From assembly GCA_937901255.1 (NCBI GenBank), contig CALCHN010000038.1, forward strand, positions 1-26,156: DNA of 26,156 nt, given 5' to 3'. The DNA is from an uncultured Flavobacteriales bacterium. Lineage in GTDB: Bacteria > Bacteroidota > Bacteroidia > Flavobacteriales_E > Vicingaceae. Of the stretch, positions 24,271 to 26,156 are shown in pieces (position 1 is the first letter of the stretch; each line of letters opens with the position of its first letter). Below the pieces are notes generated by a model. The model had not been told where the DNA came from and did not search any database. It saw nothing but the letters and a program-made list of their open reading frames with translations. The position numbers were made by a program, and so were the translations under genes.

Positions 24271-26156
24271 TTATTCTTGAATAATTGCATCACTACTAGC
24301 TTTTGCTTTTGAAAGTTGCTCGTATTCTTCTTTAGAACCAACAATTAAGTTTCTGAACATTTTCATACCGGTTCCTGCTGGTATTAATTTACCAACGATT
24401 ACGTTTTCTTTCAATCCTTCTAAATCATCCATTTTACCTCTAATAGCAGCTTCGTTTAAGACTTTTGTAGTCTCTTGGAAAGATGCCGCAGAAATAAAGC
24501 TGTCTGTTTGAAGCGATGCTCTTGTGATACCTTGAATAATTGGACTTGATGTAGCTGGAATTGCTTCTCTGCTTTCAACAACTTTTTTATCCATTCTCTT
24601 CAATTTAGAGTTTTCATCTCTTAACTGACGAGAAGAAACAATCTGACCGGCTTTTAATACTTCAGAATCTCCTGCATCTGTAACGATATATTTATCGAAA
24701 ATCCAGTCGTTTTCTTCCATAAAATCACGTTTGTTAACGATTTCTTTTTCAAGGAATCTTGTATCTCCAGGTTCTTCAATAAGTGCTTTACGCATCATTT
24801 GTCTCACAATTACCTCAAAGTGTTTGTCATTAATTTTCACACCTTGTAAACGGTAAACCTCTTGTACTTCGTTAACAATGTATTCTTGAACAGCTGTAGG
24901 TCCTTTAATAGACAAGATATCTGATGGAGTAATTGAGCCTTCAGAAAGTGGGTTACCAGCTTTTACGAAATCATTTTCTTGAACCAAAATGTGTTTAGAT
25001 AAGTTAACTAAGTACTTTTTAACTTCTCCTGTTCTTGATTCCACAATAATCTCACGGTTACCTCTTTTAATTTTTCCGAAAGATACAATACCATCAATTT
25101 CAGATACAACTGCAGGGTTAGATGGATTTCTAGCTTCAAATAGCTCTGTTACTCTAGGAAGACCACCGGTAATATCGGCAGTACCACCCGCAGAACGAGG
25201 TATTTTTACTAAAATCTCTCCACCTTTAACTTTTGCTCCTTCATTAACTGTAATGTGAGCTCCCACAGGTAAGTTATAGGTTTTTAAAACTTCATTTTTT
25301 GAATTAACAATGTTCAATAAAGGTATTTTTTTCTTGTCTTTAAACTCAGAAATTACTTTTTCAGTAAATCCTGTTTGTTCATCAGACTCTTCTTTATATG
25401 TAACTCCTAATTCAAAGTTTTCAAACGCTACTTTACCTTCAACCTCAGAAAGAATTACAGCATTATAAGGATCCCAAATACAAATTTTATCTCCTTTTTT
25501 AACTTTATCGTTATTTTTAACAAATACCTGAGAACCATAAGGAATGTTTCCGGTAGTTAAAACAACGTTAGTTTTTGGATCGATAATTTTCATTTCAGCA
25601 GAACGTCCTATAACTAATTCTATTTTTTCTCCTGCTTCGTTAATTTTTTCAATAGTTTTTAACTCTTCAATTTCTATTCTACCTTCGTATTTAGCTTCAA
25701 CGCTAGAAATTCCAGTAATTTTAGAAGCTGTACCACCAATATGGAAAGTTCTAAGTGTTAACTGAGTTCCTGGCTCACCAATAGATTGAGCAGCAACAAC
25801 ACCAACAGGCTCTCCTTTTTGTACCATTCTTCCTGTTGATAGGTTTCTACCGTAACATTTAGCACAAACACCTTTTCTTTGCTCACAAGTTAAAACTGAT
25901 CTGATTTCAACTTCATCTATATCTGCTGCTTCAATAGCTTCTGCAATATCTTCAGTAATTTCATCTCCAGAAGCAACGATTAATTCTTCTGTTTCAGGGT
26001 GGTAAATATCGTGAACAGATGTTCTACCTAAAATTCTATCATATAAACTTTCAACAACTTCATCATTGTTTTTTAGTGCTGTAGCTATTAATCCTCTTAA
26101 TGTTCCACAATCTTCAGATGTAATAACAACATCTTGAGAAACATCAACCAATCTTC
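24271..26156 (-). CDS. rpoC: RNA polymerase beta' subunit, C-terminal part (cut by window edge)
   Basis: The last ~628 residues of the beta' subunit; the start lies beyond position 26156 and the frame is open to the edge (RLVDVSQDV). Visible landmarks: EDCGT and LTCEQRKGVCAKCYG, which supply the four cysteines of the second zinc site; the very conserved AAQSIGEPGTQLTLRTFHIGG at the trigger-loop and bridge-helix side; DITGGLPRVTELFEARNP; QEVYRLQGVKINDKHFEVIVRQM; and near the end SFISAASFQETTKVLNEAA followed by GLKENVIVGKLIPAGTG. These match E. coli beta' from about residue 799 to the end. The subunit clamps DNA and holds part of the active centre. No frameshift is seen. It is followed after 11 nt by the DUF3467 gene. 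Confidence 0.98.
   Translation of the reverse strand, partial: RLVDVSQDVVITSEDCGTLRGLIATALKNNDEVVESLYDRILGRTSVHDIYHPETEELIVASGDEITEDIAEAIEAADIDEVEIRSVLTCEQRKGVCAKCYGRNLSTGRMVQKGEPVGVVAAQSIGEPGTQLTLRTFHIGGTASKITGISSVEAKYEGRIEIEELKTIEKINEAGEKIELVIGRSAEMKIIDPKTNVVLTTGNIPYGSQVFVKNNDKVKKGDKICIWDPYNAVILSEVEGKVAFENFELGVTYKEESDEQTGFTEKVISEFKDKKKIPLLNIVNSKNEVLKTYNLPVGAHITVNEGAKVKGGEILVKIPRSAGGTADITGGLPRVTELFEARNPSNPAVVSEIDGIVSFGKIKRGNREIIVESRTGEVKKYLVNLSKHILVQENDFVKAGNPLSEGSITPSDILSIKGPTAVQEYIVNEVQEVYRLQGVKINDKHFEVIVRQMMRKALIEEPGDTRFLEKEIVNKRDFMEENDWIFDKYIVTDAGDSEVLKAGQIVSSRQLRDENSKLKRMDKKVVESREAIPATSSPIIQGITRASLQTDSFISAASFQETTKVLNEAAIRGKMDDLEGLKENVIVGKLIPAGTGMKMFRNLIVGSKEEYEQLSKAKASSDAIIQE

Noticed and set aside
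24271..26156. Truncated rpoC as a pseudogene
   Set aside because: The frame is intact to the window edge and starts mid-domain, so it is cut by the window and not broken.

Overview
The window looks like an AT-rich chromosomal segment from a member of the Bacteroidota, most likely Flavobacteriia or a relative. The reasons are: rpoC followed directly by a DUF3467 gene; giant RHS proteins of the DUF6443 and SpvB-like types that are typical of this phylum; SprB-type repeats; a promoter -7 element of the Bacteroidota form TAnnTTTG in front of the tRNA; and start codons without clear Shine-Dalgarno sequences. All assignments come from reading the sequence; no database search was run.

Layout. 1-170: short degenerate tandem repeats at the window edge (possibly the end of a mobile element) and a hairpin terminator. 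171-21761: nine genes, all on the minus strand, closely packed (gaps of about 1-40 nt, one 4-nt overlap), reading in transcription order: LytTR DNA-binding regulator, small secreted beta-repeat protein, FG-GAP/SprB-type surface protein, OmpH/Skp-like chaperone, lipoprotein, 2,104-aa SpvB-like RHS-associated giant, LolA-like secreted protein, ~3,000-aa RHS giant ending in an alpha/beta-hydrolase (lipase-like) domain, and a ~96-aa multi-pass membrane protein. 21762-22015: a divergent regulatory region with three exact 21-bp-spaced matches to the LytTR binding consensus. 22016-22477 (plus): a second, paralogous LytTR protein. 22478-22702: a possible tiny ORF and a strong bidirectional terminator. 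22703-23529 (minus): an lmo0937-type mini membrane protein and an outer-membrane beta-barrel protein. 23750-23831 (plus): tRNA-Leu(GAG). 23945-26156 (minus): DUF3467 protein and the C-terminal part of rpoC (cut by the window edge).

Interpretation. The 21-kb minus-strand block reads as one LytTR-controlled locus for a very large secreted RHS toxin. The 2.1k- and 3.0k-residue RHS proteins resemble the TcB and TcC halves of Tc-toxin cocoons. The last one carries a variable C-terminal enzymatic tip with a Ser-Asp-His lipase-like triad, and the tiny membrane protein right behind it is the natural candidate for immunity. The chaperone, LolA-like and lipoprotein genes lying between the giants look like dedicated periplasmic and envelope helpers. 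Activation by the LytTR box array, with the regulator as first gene of the operon, would make an autoregulated switch. The parts are read from sequence; their joint function is inference.
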